A program made the translations under genes and the position numbers. From the NCBI GenBank assembly GCA_021325025.1, contig JAJPHZ010000038.1:96150-160149 (forward strand): a stretch of 64,000 nt of DNA, given 5' to 3'. This document shows positions 1 to 10,957 of the stretch, one piece after another. The number at the start of each line of letters is the position of its first letter. Position 1 is the first letter of the stretch. This DNA is from Pseudomonadota bacterium. Its GTDB lineage: Bacteria; Desulfobacterota; Binatia; Binatales; Binataceae. The notes beneath the pieces were generated by a model, which worked only from the letters and a program-made list of their open reading frames with translations, had not been told where the DNA came from and made no database searches.

Positions 1-67
1 GCGCGATGCTAAACGCGGGCATCTTGTCTCAAAGGTGCGATAGATTGCGGCAACGGGAGGAAAGATG

Positions 68-1597
68 ATGAGAACGCGTTTCGCAAGCTGGTGGACGACA
101 CTCGCATCCGTGGCGCTGACGGCGGTCGCCATCGGATGTGGGGGCGGTGGAGGAGGCGGCGGCGGTCTCCCTACCAGCGGTACGGTTACCACGACTCTCA
201 GTGATCCACCCTCATGCAAGGCCACTTATTCCCACGTGTGGGTGACGATCGCCGACGTTAAGGCCCATCTCAATCCTGACGCATCGCCGGACGATGCCGG
301 GTTCGTTGATTTGACTCCAAACCTGGCTTCCTCGCCGATGCAGATCGACCTGCTGAGCGAGCCCGATACCGAATGCCTGCTGGCCACGCTGGGCAGTACC
401 AGCGGCCTGCCGGCCGGAAAGTATCAACAGATCAGGCTCATCCTGGTGGCCAATGACGCCACCGGTGTAACCCTGTCGACCAACGGCGGCACCAACGAAT
501 GCGCCTTCACCGGAGGCTTCAACTGCGTGCAGGATTCGTTTGGGAACTTCCATCCCCTCACCCTGCCCAGTGAGGCCAGGACCGGAATCAAGATTCCGCC
601 TGGCCAGCTTGCCAGCGGCGGTCTGACGGTTTCGCCGGGCATGGGCGTGGACATCGATATCGACTTCAACGCCTGCACCTCGGTGGTACAGGCCGGGCAC
701 AGCGGCAAGTTCCTCCTCAAGCCGACACTGCGCGCGGCGGAACTGGGCACCAATCCGCTGATCGCAGGCACCGTCGTGATCGGGGCCGCCAGTGACGGGT
801 CGGTGACAGTGCCGGCCAGCCCGGTCGGAGTCCCGAATGCGGTCGTCTGGCTGGAACAGCAATCCACCAGCGTTGATGTTCAGGGCGGTGGGACGGATAC
901 GGTGGAAAACTTCATCGGTAGCACGATGACCGATTCGAGCGGCCATTTTGAGTTCTGTCCGGTCGCGCCCGGCAACTACGATATCGTAACCGACGCCTTT
1001 GCAGTGCCAGGCGCCGGTTCGTCCAATGCCACCGTCAGCACCGGGGTTGGCGTTTCCTCCAGCGGCGGGCCCAACAATCTGGTCATTCCTGTGGTCGCGG
1101 AAAGCGGTGGTCCGGCCACGGTGAATGCCGCGTTCACCACCGCCAATAGCAGCGCTCCGGGCGACGACATAACCTTTACGAGTCTCCAGCAGTTCACGGC
1201 CGGCAGCGGCCCGGTCCAGGCATTGGTGCCGTTCTTCACCGTCAACGGTGCAGCCAGCACCACTCCGGCGGTAACCACCACCAGCTCCTCGGGTACGGGC
1301 TGTAGCGTGTTCACCAAACCCGCGACCTGCACCGGCTCCACGAACTGCGCCTGTGTCACGTACACCGTTCCCAACAGCAACCTGGTCTCCGGAACGGCTA
1401 ACTCGAGCGGCGCCGGCTATACGATCAGCAGCTCGACACCGGTGCAAGGCTCGCTCGACGCAATCGCCACCCAGCAAGGGTCTTCCGGTTCAGCCCTGGT
1501 ATGCAATCCAAACCAACTGGACGCGCCACCCTTCGCCCTGCTGCCCTTTCCGGGCACGTCCAACGCAGGCACGCTTGCTTTCGACAGTTGCGATTAA
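68..1597 (+). CDS. DUF4382-domain lipoprotein
   Basis: Probable surface or periplasmic lipoprotein of unknown function. The N-terminus is a lipoprotein signal with lipobox AIGC (Cys about residue 24), followed at once by a run of nine glycines. Residues about 35-230 have the look of the DUF4382 family. Residues about 245-330 (GVPNAVVWLEQ through GHFEFCPVAPGNYDI) resemble a carboxypeptidase-regulatory-like beta-sandwich. The C-terminal third is Ser/Thr/Gly-rich with several Cys. Two adjacent ATG codons exist (65 and 68). The GGGAGG at 55-60 is better spaced from 68. DUF4382 has no established biochemical role. The poly-Gly tract probably acts as a flexible tether after the lipidated Cys (inference). 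Confidence 0.75.
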   Translation: MRTRFASWWTTLASVALTAVAIGCGGGGGGGGGLPTSGTVTTTLSDPPSCKATYSHVWVTIADVKAHLNPDASPDDAGFVDLTPNLASSPMQIDLLSEPDTECLLATLGSTSGLPAGKYQQIRLILVANDATGVTLSTNGGTNECAFTGGFNCVQDSFGNFHPLTLPSEARTGIKIPPGQLASGGLTVSPGMGVDIDIDFNACTSVVQAGHSGKFLLKPTLRAAELGTNPLIAGTVVIGAASDGSVTVPASPVGVPNAVVWLEQQSTSVDVQGGGTDTVENFIGSTMTDSSGHFEFCPVAPGNYDIVTDAFAVPGAGSSNATVSTGVGVSSSGGPNNLVIPVVAESGGPATVNAAFTTANSSAPGDDITFTSLQQFTAGSGPVQALVPFFTVNGAASTTPAVTTTSSSGTGCSVFTKPATCTGSTNCACVTYTVPNSNLVSGTANSSGAGYTISSSTPVQGSLDAIATQQGSSGSALVCNPNQLDAPPFALLPFPGTSNAGTLAFDSCD

Positions 1598-1854
1598 ACC
1601 AAAAACATCGGTTGTCGATGTTGTAAACGTATCAGAATAGGTTGAGGCGCGGCACATCGCAGGACTCCGCTCGAAAGAGCGCCGCGACGCAGCAGCCGCG
1701 CCTCAACCAACGCCAATCGAAAGTCCGAGCAGTCCAAGCAGCCGGCCACAGGCCGGGCCGCGTTTCGCAAGCGGGGACGTGAGCGGCGCCAAAAGAGGCG
1801 CCCACAGCTCGGCGATTTCACTCCATGACTCGGGTTGGGGCCCGCCCACGGTAA

Positions 1855-2595
1855 TCACGAAAGCGTTTCGCGGAACAGCGCCAGGATACGTTCCCAATGG
1901 CGCTCGGCGGCGGCGCGGTCGTACATCGGAGTGCCGTTGGCGGCGAATCCGTGCTGGACTCCCGGATATACTTCCATCGTGAAATTGGTTTTGGCGGTTT
2001 CTAGGGCGGCCTTGAGCCGATCCATTTCGCCCGGCGTCAGCCAGGGGTCGATCTCGGCGATTGCGACATAGATCTTGCCGCGCATCTTGGGCGCGAGCAG
2101 ATGGGGACTGTCGGGGCGATCGTTGGCGAGGTTGGCGCCGTGGATCGACGCGCCCGCCGCGACGCGATCGGGAAATGTGCCGGCCGCCGTCAGCACCAGC
2201 GGTCCGCCCATGCAGTAACCGACGCAACCGATCTTCGATCCTTTGACCCCCGGCTCGTGGCTTAGAAAATCCAGGAACGCGGCAGTATCACGCATGGTGC
2301 CGGCATTGGTCACCGACTGCACCAGCGCCATCATGCGATTGCGCTCCGCTTCGTTGGTCAGCATCGAGGCCAGATCAAACGGCGCATACTCGCCGGCGCG
2401 ATAATAAAGATTGGGCAGCAGCACGAAATAGCCGTTGGAGGCCAGCCGCTGCGCCATCGCGCGCAGATCGGGCCGGATGCCGATCCCATCCATATAGAGG
2501 ATGATGGCGGGCGCAGGCGCATCGCCCGGCGCGGTATAGGTGTAGCAGTCGCAGTTGCCGTCCGCGGTCTTTATGGTCACTTTGCCTTCGCTCAC
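1855..2595 (-). CDS. dienelactone hydrolase family protein
   Basis: Alpha/beta hydrolase of the dienelactone hydrolase family, 246 aa, cytoplasmic. The nucleophile motif is GYCMGG with Cys128. Asp183 (AEIDPW) and His215 (VQHGF) complete the Cys-Asp-His triad of the family. The start is GTG, supported by GGAGG eight bases upstream. It is the last gene of a minus-strand set (FAH-family hydrolase, SDR, acyl-CoA dehydrogenase, this gene) with gaps of only 38-63 bases, so it is probably co-transcribed. The set suggests degradation of an aromatic or cyclic acid, but the family also includes broad carboxylesterases, so the substrate is unknown. Confidence 0.85.
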   Translation of the reverse strand: MSEGKVTIKTADGNCDCYTYTAPGDAPAPAIILYMDGIGIRPDLRAMAQRLASNGYFVLLPNLYYRAGEYAPFDLASMLTNEAERNRMMALVQSVTNAGTMRDTAAFLDFLSHEPGVKGSKIGCVGYCMGGPLVLTAAGTFPDRVAAGASIHGANLANDRPDSPHLLAPKMRGKIYVAIAEIDPWLTPGEMDRLKAALETAKTNFTMEVYPGVQHGFAANGTPMYDRAAAERHWERILALFRETLS

Positions 2596-2658
2596 GCGCT
2601 TTACCTCCGCGACAAGACGTAAGAATTGCAGCCGCGCGCCAAAATAGAGAGACGCGCT

Positions 2659-3852
<1,194 letters not shown>

Positions 3853-3890
3853 CGGGCAACCTCGTCAGGATCGCAGCGCTCTGTCAGCGC

Positions 3891-4673
3891 TTATTGAGCC
3901 GGAACCGGGAAGGTGTGGCCGCAGGTCCAGGCGCCGTCAACCGTCAGGATCACACCGCTGACCATGGCGGCGTCGTCGGAGGCCAGGAACAGCGCGGCGT
4001 TGGCGATGTCCTCGGGCTCGCAGGCGCGGCCCAGCGGATGCAGCGCGGCGCCCAGCTTGCGGGTCGTCTCAGGATCCACCGAGATTCCCATCGACTCGCC
4101 GATATTGGTCACCACCGCGCCCGGGCAGATCGCCGCCGCGCGCACTTTGTATTTGGCGTAATCCAGCGCCACCACCTTGGTGAAGCCAATCACACCGTGT
4201 TTGGCCGCGCAGTAATGCGGCAGGCCCGGCTGTCCGGTGATGCCGGCGATCGACGCCGTGTTCAGCACCACGCCGCCTTGTTTCATCAGATGGGGCAGCG
4301 CGTACTTGGTGCCGAGAAAAACGCCGGTCAGGCAGATATCGATCACCTTGCGCCAGTCGGCTTCGCTCATCTCGTGCACCAGGCCCATCGGGCTGATGCC
4401 GGCGTTGTTGTACATGATGTCCAGCTTGCCGAAGCGCTTGACCGTCTCGTTCACCATCCGCTCGCAGTCGGCCGCCTTGGTGACGTCCGCCGCAATCGCG
4501 ATGGCGTCGCCGCCGGTGTCGGTAATCGCGGCAGCCACGGCCTCGGCGCGCTGCGCGTTGACGTCGGCCACGCCGACCTTGGCGCCCTCGCGGGCAAACA
4601 GACGCGCGGCCGCGCGGCCGATGCCGGAGCCGGCACCGGTAATGATTGCGACTTTGCCATCCAATCGTGCCAT
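3891..4673 (-). CDS. SDR family NAD(P)-dependent oxidoreductase
   Basis: Classical short-chain dehydrogenase, 260 aa, with a Rossmann fold. The cofactor motif TGAGSGIG is at residues 13-20, the structural NNAG motif near 90, and the catalytic Ser plus YCAAK (Tyr-x3-Lys) near 155-160. Asp37 (VADVN) at the end of beta-2 suggests NAD(H) rather than NADP(H). It is the second gene of the four-gene minus-strand operon, between the FAH-family hydrolase and the acyl-CoA dehydrogenase. A 3-hydroxyacyl or cyclic alcohol substrate would fit the context, but this is inference. Confidence 0.88.
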   Translation of the reverse strand: MARLDGKVAIITGAGSGIGRAAARLFAREGAKVGVADVNAQRAEAVAAAITDTGGDAIAIAADVTKAADCERMVNETVKRFGKLDIMYNNAGISPMGLVHEMSEADWRKVIDICLTGVFLGTKYALPHLMKQGGVVLNTASIAGITGQPGLPHYCAAKHGVIGFTKVVALDYAKYKVRAAAICPGAVVTNIGESMGISVDPETTRKLGAALHPLGRACEPEDIANAALFLASDDAAMVSGVILTVDGAWTCGHTFPVPAQ

Positions 4674-4734
4674 CGTATTGTCCCTCTTGCGACGCTCTTT
4701 GTTTACGCAGTCTTTATATCCGAATTTCGGCTGC

Positions 4735-5496
4735 TCAACTGTCCGCGATTACCGGGTTGCGCAGGCAGCCGATTCCTTCGATCTCCACTTCGACCACGTC
4801 GCCCGCCCGCAGCGGCCCGACACCGGGCGCGCCGGTGGAAATGACGTCGCCGGGCAGCAGCGTCATGATGTGCGAGATCCAACTGACCAGCAAATCCGGC
4901 GCGTAGAGCAGGTCGTCGGTGCGCGCCTTGACGCGCACTTCGCCATTGACGCGGCATTCGGTGTCGAGGTTGTTGGGATCGACGTCGGTGGCGACCACCG
5001 GACCAAATGGGGCGAAAGTGTCAAAGGCCTTGGCATGAAACATCATCGGCGTCCCCATTGTCTTGCGCAGTTCGCCCGCGGTCACGTCGTTCACGCAGGT
5101 GTAGCCCAGGATATGAGCGGCGGCCTCCTCGCGCCTGACGCGCCGGGCCAGGCGCCCGATGACGATGCCGATTTCACCCTCATGGTTGAGGTAGTCAAGC
5201 TCGGGCGGGAAGATGATCGGATCGCCCGGATTGTTAACCGCGGTCGAGGGCTTGAAGAACAGCGTCGGCCGTTCCGGCGGCGCTGCCTTGCCCAATACGC
5301 GCCGGCGCCCAGGGCCGATTGCAATCACCTTGCTGGCAGCGGTCGGACTGAGCAGCTTGACCGACCCGAGCGCAATCGGCCCGGCACCGGCGACGGGTTT
5401 GAGGGCGTGCAGTTCACCTTCCAACGGCTGGATCTGGTCGCCCTGCAGCGACCCGTATTGCACGCGGTCGGCCTGGGCGAAGCGTACCAACTTCAT
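4735..5496 (-). CDS. fumarylacetoacetate hydrolase family protein
   Basis: FAH/HpaG-type hydrolase or isomerase, 253 aa, metal dependent. The short N-terminal domain (residues 1-60) is followed by the catalytic core. A glutamate pair sits in LNHEGEIGIVIG (about 125-136), and the family-typical CVNDVTAGELRK and STGAPGVGPLRAGD motifs are present. Family members cleave or decarboxylate beta-diketo acids or ring-fission products. It is the first gene of the minus-strand operon continuing into an SDR, an acyl-CoA dehydrogenase and a dienelactone hydrolase. The 61-base gap to the SDR leaves room for an extra promoter, but none is obvious. Confidence 0.87.
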   Translation of the reverse strand: MKLVRFAQADRVQYGSLQGDQIQPLEGELHALKPVAGAGPIALGSVKLLSPTAASKVIAIGPGRRRVLGKAAPPERPTLFFKPSTAVNNPGDPIIFPPELDYLNHEGEIGIVIGRLARRVRREEAAAHILGYTCVNDVTAGELRKTMGTPMMFHAKAFDTFAPFGPVVATDVDPNNLDTECRVNGEVRVKARTDDLLYAPDLLVSWISHIMTLLPGDVISTGAPGVGPLRAGDVVEVEIEGIGCLRNPVIADS

Positions 5497-5840
5497 TCTG
5501 TAACTCCTCTCGCCAGGAAAATGCCGCTATGCCGCTCCCGATTGCTGAACACTGCCTTTCACCTGCAAGACATGCGCGGTCTGAGAAAGTTAGAGCACCG
5601 CAGCAGTAATGTCCACCTTGGCGATCGCAAGTTCAAAGTCGGGCGCGCGCGGTTGTCCCGGCTGGGGCCAGCCCTGGGTGCCCGAAGGAACCATCCTAAA
5701 GCTGCAACCGCCCACGGAAAACGGGCGCGGGGTTTGATAGTCGCCCCAACGAGCGCCGCATCGGGCTTGCACAGCCGCAGAAAATGGGCATGCCCAATGC
5801 TATCATTTAGCTGTGGAAATCTCGGCAAGGAGGCAGTCCG
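5497..5840. other. intergenic region upstream of the FAH operon
   Basis: Divergent spacer between the FAH-family gene (minus) and a small secreted protein (plus). Short open frames exist on both strands but none has a ribosome-binding site or recognisable protein. The only clear signal is the AAGGAGG at 5827-5833 that serves the downstream small gene. Promoters for both directions must lie here, but I could not pick one with confidence. Confidence 0.4.
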
Positions 5841-6131
5841 ATGAAAGTGTCTGCGGGCATGTCTCTGGTGGCTCTGCTCGGGTTGGCCGCTGTGGCCTTC
5901 GCGGGGCCGGTCGGTGTCCAAAGGCAGCCGGTGGAAAACCGTGCGGCACTCGCTCAGCTTCAGAGCGCCAGGGCGCAGCTGGCCGAAAAGGCCCTAAACC
6001 CGACCGTGAAGGGGCCTTTGCGGTTTTGCTACATGAATCAACAGGAAAGGATCGATAACCTGATCGATCGCCTGCAGAGCGGGCAGCGGGTGAGCCGCGG
6101 CGAAATCAGCCGCGCGCTGGGAAGCTGCTGA
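5841..6131 (+). CDS. small secreted protein of unknown function
   Basis: A 96-aa protein with a clear Sec signal peptide: a Lys near the N-terminus, a hydrophobic core at residues 8-20, and cleavage likely after AFA near 22. The mature part is about 74 aa with two Cys (in RFCYM and the C-terminal residue), which could form a disulfide in the periplasm. An AAGGAGG seven bases before the ATG makes translation convincing. I do not recognise the family. Its last 26 bases overlap the end of the convergent desaturase gene, so the two transcripts are antisense at their 3' ends. Confidence 0.65.
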   Translation: MKVSAGMSLVALLGLAAVAFAGPVGVQRQPVENRAALAQLQSARAQLAEKALNPTVKGPLRFCYMNQQERIDNLIDRLQSGQRVSRGEISRALGSC

Positions 6132-7035
6132 ACCGCTTAAGCGGCAGATCGGGCCCGGAGCGATCGCCTGACGGGCGGACTTGATGCCGCACGTCGCTGA
6201 CCAACCCTATCCTTTCCAGTATGCAGATCACCGCGTAGCCAACGTCCGGCTGGCACCATCCCTGTCCAAGGCGCGCCAGCGCCGGACGCGCGTGATGGTT
6301 ACGATGCCAGTTCTCGCCCTGGAACAGGTGCATGAAGCCCAGCCAGGTCACGTTGCGGCTGGAATCCTGGCCGCGCGGCACGCCCGGCTCGCTGTGGCAT
6401 ACGCTGTTGACAAAGCACTGCGCATGCAGCGCGAACACCAGCCGGATCGCCCCCAGCCAGAAAAACGCGGCGGCCCCGAAATACAGACCGCCGAAATACG
6501 ACATGATCAGGATCGGCGGCTGCAAAAACCGCCATACGCCGTAGGCCGGACGATTGAGGTCGGGACAGACCCGCTCGATCGAGGGCGGTTCGGACTGCCA
6601 TAGCCATCGCAGGTGCGCCCACCAGAATCCATGCCACGCCGGACTTGAGACGTCCTGCGCAGTATCGGCGTAGGCATGATGGATTCGATGGCTGGCGACC
6701 CAGGTAGTGGGGGAGCCCGAGCCGTTAAAGATGGCAAAGAAGGTCAGCACCGCACCGGTGAGCGGATTCAGCCGCAGAGCGCGATGGGCCAGAGCGCGAT
6801 GGTAGCAGACCGTGGTGCCGAGGCCGCCCATCCAGGCCAGCGCCAGCGCCCCCAGCAAAATCCGCCAGCCGGGCAACGGATATAGCAGCAGTCCGGCTGC
6901 GGCGGTTGCATGGATGAGGATGACCCACGGCAGGACCATAACATCCTGTCGGGTTGTGCGCCACCAAGGCCAGGCCGCTCCCCGCGACGATCGTTCGGAG
7001 CTCGCAAGCTCCTGTGCAGGCACAGACAGAAGCAC
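6106..7035 (-). CDS. membrane fatty-acid desaturase (delta-9 type)
   Basis: Integral-membrane di-iron desaturase, 309 aa, expected to put a cis double bond into acyl-CoA or lipid acyl chains. The three histidine boxes are present: HRALAH at 79-84, HRIHH at 116-120 and HRNHH at 244-248. Hydrophobic stretches lie at about 32-52, 58-75, 93-105 and 172-205. The start is a GTG, and the frame stays open for only about 13 codons upstream, so a slightly longer N-terminus is possible. It probably adjusts membrane fluidity. No partner ferredoxin or reductase lies next to it. Confidence 0.88.
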   Translation of the reverse strand: MLLSVPAQELASSERSSRGAAWPWWRTTRQDVMVLPWVILIHATAAAGLLLYPLPGWRILLGALALAWMGGLGTTVCYHRALAHRALRLNPLTGAVLTFFAIFNGSGSPTTWVASHRIHHAYADTAQDVSSPAWHGFWWAHLRWLWQSEPPSIERVCPDLNRPAYGVWRFLQPPILIMSYFGGLYFGAAAFFWLGAIRLVFALHAQCFVNSVCHSEPGVPRGQDSSRNVTWLGFMHLFQGENWHRNHHARPALARLGQGWCQPDVGYAVICILERIGLVSDVRHQVRPSGDRSGPDLPLKRFSSFPARG

Positions 7036-7123
7036 TCCATTTTTCAGAGCCAGTGGATTCAGGTCGGGCGGTCAAGCCAAACGAAAGGTTCTGAGGGTTA
7101 AGTCGTTCAGTCGCGTGAATCCG

Positions 7124-7153
7124 CGCGCTTGAGCCAACGCTTTGGCTCGCGCG
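7124..7153. terminator. GC-rich hairpin between the RRM gene and the desaturase gene
   Basis: Inverted repeat GAGCCA (7131-7136) / TGGCTC (7143-7148) with a six-base loop, extended by CGCGC (7124-7128) / GCGCG (7149-7153) across a two-base bulge. It lies downstream of the RRM gene and upstream of the desaturase start on the same strand. There is no T-run on the minus side, so it is terminator-like rather than a proven intrinsic terminator. Confidence 0.4.
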
Positions 7154-7235
7154 ACACTATATGGGAGCACAATACGGACTATCAAGAGCCGGCGATAAAT
7201 TCACGACCGAAGCATCGATACCGGACTGCCGCACG

Positions 7236-7520
7236 TTAACGGCCGCCCGCGGCGCGGCTTCGCGCCTTTCCGTTTCGGCTGGCGGGATCGGGTTCCAGGC
7301 GGATCTTCTGTCCTTTAAGCTCGCTATTGTTGAGCAGGCTGAACGCCACCGCCACATCGCAACTCTGCGCCATCTCCACCACTCCGAATCCGCGGCAGAC
7401 GCCCGAGGCCCGGTCGGTGACCGCCAGCGCCGCTACGACTTCTCCGGCACGCGCAAAATGCTCGGCCAGGTCGCTGCTGGTCACCGAACTTGCAAGATTG
7501 CCAACGTATACTTTGGGCAT
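7236..7520 (-). CDS. RNA-binding protein, RRM family
   Basis: A 94-aa single-RRM protein of the bacterial glycine-rich RNA-binding type. RNP2 is VYVGNL (residues 4-9) and RNP1 is CRGFGVVEM (about 42-50). The C-terminal tail is short and Arg/Lys-rich. Family members bind RNA and are often cold- or stress-related. Nothing in the neighbourhood narrows the role. ATG start. Confidence 0.88.
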   Translation of the reverse strand: MPKVYVGNLASSVTSSDLAEHFARAGEVVAALAVTDRASGVCRGFGVVEMAQSCDVAVAFSLLNNSELKGQKIRLEPDPASRNGKARSRAAGGR

Positions 7521-7682
7521 GAAACGAACTTCTCCGTTTGCTTCATCGGACGCGCCCGGCAGATCGCAAGTCGTTCACAATGGGGGTCGATCCGAATGGC
7601 GAGCTCCTCCATTGTATTGGGCAATTGCGGTGGCCGCAACCGCCCCGCCAGCCGCGCCCTTGAGGGTTAAGGCCGCGCGCAA

Positions 7683-8420
7683 TCACGGCTCGAAGCGGCG
7701 AATGCCTTCGATTTGCTTTTGCGGCACCTGTCCCTTCCTGAGTACCTGCTCGGTCAGCGCGCGGCCCTCCTCGGGCCGAAGGATGCGCAGCTCGCCCTCA
7801 TAGGCCATCGAGGCAAACGGGACGTCCAGTCCGGGCCGGTAGAAGTCGACATACTTCAGGCAGTTGATGGTATTCTTGCTGGTCAAGGCCAGGTGGAGCT
7901 CTTCCTTGTGAACGAGCGGCGGACGGAAGGCGGTCTCCAGCCCGTTGAGTTTGACCGTGATGGTCTTCGGATTGAGCACCTCGGCCCTGACATCGACGAT
8001 TTGCGAGGAACGCTCGGCAAACGCCGTCGTCTGCATGAAAACGGTGCCGCTGTTTTCACCAAAGGCCAGGCCGACGATCGAGTCGGCCGAGGGCGGCGCC
8101 TCCATGCCTGCAACCCGCAGCAGACGCAGATGTCCGCCCCATTCGCCCACGAAGTCGCGGCTGGCGCGCGGAATTACCAGCACGTTCTGACCGGGCTTGG
8201 ACAGCGGGGAAGGGACCTTGGGCAGGGTTTTGGTCTGGCTGCCGGCAGTCGGCGGAAGCTCCAGGGTACTGCCGCTCTGATGCTGGATCTGCTGGGCCCG
8301 CACGCTGCAGGGGATCGCGATTACCAACGTTAGGGCGAGCAGGACGCAGCGCCGCCTTGGGCGCTGAGCAACGGCCGGCGCGGGACTGGTTTCAGCACGG
8401 CATTCTTGTATGATCGCCAT
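7683..8420 (-). CDS. secreted protein of unknown function
   Basis: The open frame reaches further 5' but would run deep into the divergent icd leader. I place the start at the ATG ending at 8420 (another ATG ends at 8432). The resulting protein has an Arg-rich n-region and hydrophobic core, then a Sec cleavage site at VRA-QQ. The mature part, about 200 aa, starts with a Ser/Pro-rich linker and continues as a beta-rich domain with no motif I recognise. It is probably periplasmic. Neighbours give no functional clue. Confidence 0.6.
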   Translation of the reverse strand: MAIIQECRAETSPAPAVAQRPRRRCVLLALTLVIAIPCSVRAQQIQHQSGSTLELPPTAGSQTKTLPKVPSPLSKPGQNVLVIPRASRDFVGEWGGHLRLLRVAGMEAPPSADSIVGLAFGENSGTVFMQTTAFAERSSQIVDVRAEVLNPKTITVKLNGLETAFRPPLVHKEELHLALTSKNTINCLKYVDFYRPGLDVPFASMAYEGELRILRPEEGRALTEQVLRKGQVPQKQIEGIRRFEP

Positions 8421-8566
8421 AACTGGTGTCATTGAAGATAGCGCGCAGCAGGGCGGTAAAGCCACGCACCCCCGCCTGTCGGGCGCATCAGGGTTCGGCA
8501 ACCAAAACCGCCGCGGAGGCCAACCGCAGGCAGGGCGAAGGAAATAAGGAGCGAGCATTCGAAGCG

Positions 8567-9814
<1,248 letters not shown>

Positions 9815-9825
9815 AGCCAAGGGCC

Positions 9826-9854
9826 GGCGGCGGTCCGTGAACCGGGCCGCCGCC
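9826..9854 (+). terminator. hairpin after icd
   Basis: An 11-bp stem (9826-9836 pairing with 9844-9854, one G-U) with a 7-base loop begins 12 bases after the icd stop codon. No U-run follows, so it may act as a Rho-assisted terminator or as a 3' stabilising structure. Confidence 0.55.
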
Positions 9855-9983
9855 CGTCCGACCTTGTCCTGCCGAGCTGGAGAGATGGGCAGCGCCGAAA
9901 CGCCCGGAGAGGTTGCTCGCTCGGCGCGCCGGCCACGGTGCGATTAGTAATTCCTTCAGCCGCAGGTCGCCGAGTGCACGTCG

Positions 9984-10652
9984 ATGATCTGGCGAATCGC
10001 AATCCGGTGGTGCGCGTTGCTCTTCGCGGCCACAGCCCTTCACAGCAATCCTGCCCTGGCCGGCGATTCCTCCCGCCCGGCGGCGTCGCCGGGGGATTTG
10101 CACATCCGCTTCACCGCGCTCCGCCCGCCGACGCCGCAATGCCTGCAGCGTGCGCAGCAACTGCTCGATACGCTGCGCAAGGATTTGGAGAAATACAAGG
10201 ACTACAAAGCGGCGGAGGCGGCCGGATACAGCGGCTATTACACGGACAGCAGGCTGCCGATGTACCATTTCGCCAGCAAATGGCGCGCCTTCAAGGAACT
10301 GGTCCGCTTCGATGCGGCGCAACCCACCGCCTTGCTCTACAAAAAGACCGCTGACGGCTACCAACTGATTGGCGTAATGTACTACGCGCCGGGCAGGTAT
10401 TCGGAGGACCAGCTGGACCGGCGCGTGCCGCTGTGTGCCGCCCGATGGCATCGGCAGGTCAACGTCTGCCTGCCGCCCGGCGGCGCCGAAGACAGCAGCG
10501 ACCCCCGCTTCGGCTCCGACGGCACGATTGCAACGCAGGCCGAATGCCAACAGGCGGGCGGAAGCTGGAATCCGGAGATCCACGGCTGGATGGTCGAGGT
10601 CTATCCGTTCGAATCCGACCCGAAAAAAATCTGGGCCTACCGCCCGGGGTGA
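9984..10652 (+). CDS. conserved secreted protein of unknown function
   Basis: A 222-aa protein with a Sec signal peptide (cleavage likely after PALA, residue 26). The mature part starts with a helix rich in Lys/Glu (about 55-80). It then has a segment with LPMYHFASKW and TALLYKKTADGYQLIGVMYYAP, and a region with LDRRVPLC and WHRQVNVCLPP that may place two Cys and a His together. Periplasmic location is expected. I do not recognise a named family. The conserved-looking His/Cys pattern could bind a metal or haem, but that is a guess. Confidence 0.65.
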   Translation: MIWRIAIRWCALLFAATALHSNPALAGDSSRPAASPGDLHIRFTALRPPTPQCLQRAQQLLDTLRKDLEKYKDYKAAEAAGYSGYYTDSRLPMYHFASKWRAFKELVRFDAAQPTALLYKKTADGYQLIGVMYYAPGRYSEDQLDRRVPLCAARWHRQVNVCLPPGGAEDSSDPRFGSDGTIATQAECQQAGGSWNPEIHGWMVEVYPFESDPKKIWAYRPG

Positions 10653-10957
10653 GACCTGACCCCCGGCCCCTTGGGGACGAAAAGGGGAGAGCTGTCGTCG
10701 CTACTGCGCGCAGTAGTTGTGAAAGCACTCATGTGGGCGATCGTCGCGCTTCCCTTCGAGGGAGGAAGACAGGGGTTAGGTCGGTTTGACCCAAGCGCTG
10801 ATTCTGCGAAAATGAGCGGCGACCCGTGTTCGCAGCGGCGCTCATTCCAACGCGAAGCGGTACGGCTCTTTCCTGACGTTGGTGTAAGTTGTACTGACTA
10901 ACAGACGGCCGGATATAAGCGCCGCTTAATCAAGGCCGATTTCCAACGAGGCTATGT
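10653..10957. other. intergenic region before mdh
   Basis: No gene is supported. It contains a perfect 16-base palindrome at 10701-10716 (CTACTGCG and its complement). A possible weak sigma-70 promoter is TTGTAC at about 10887-10892 with GATATA 17 bases later, ahead of mdh. The promoter call is tentative because spacing and -10 match are only fair. Confidence 0.35.

Noticed and set aside
5590..5772. 60-codon minus-strand frame upstream of the FAH operon
   Set aside because: No ribosome-binding site, no recognisable protein, composition of a random frame.
8426..8566. Upstream extension of the icd open frame
   Set aside because: Arg/Ala-rich, not homologous to isocitrate dehydrogenases, and overlaps the divergent secreted-protein start.
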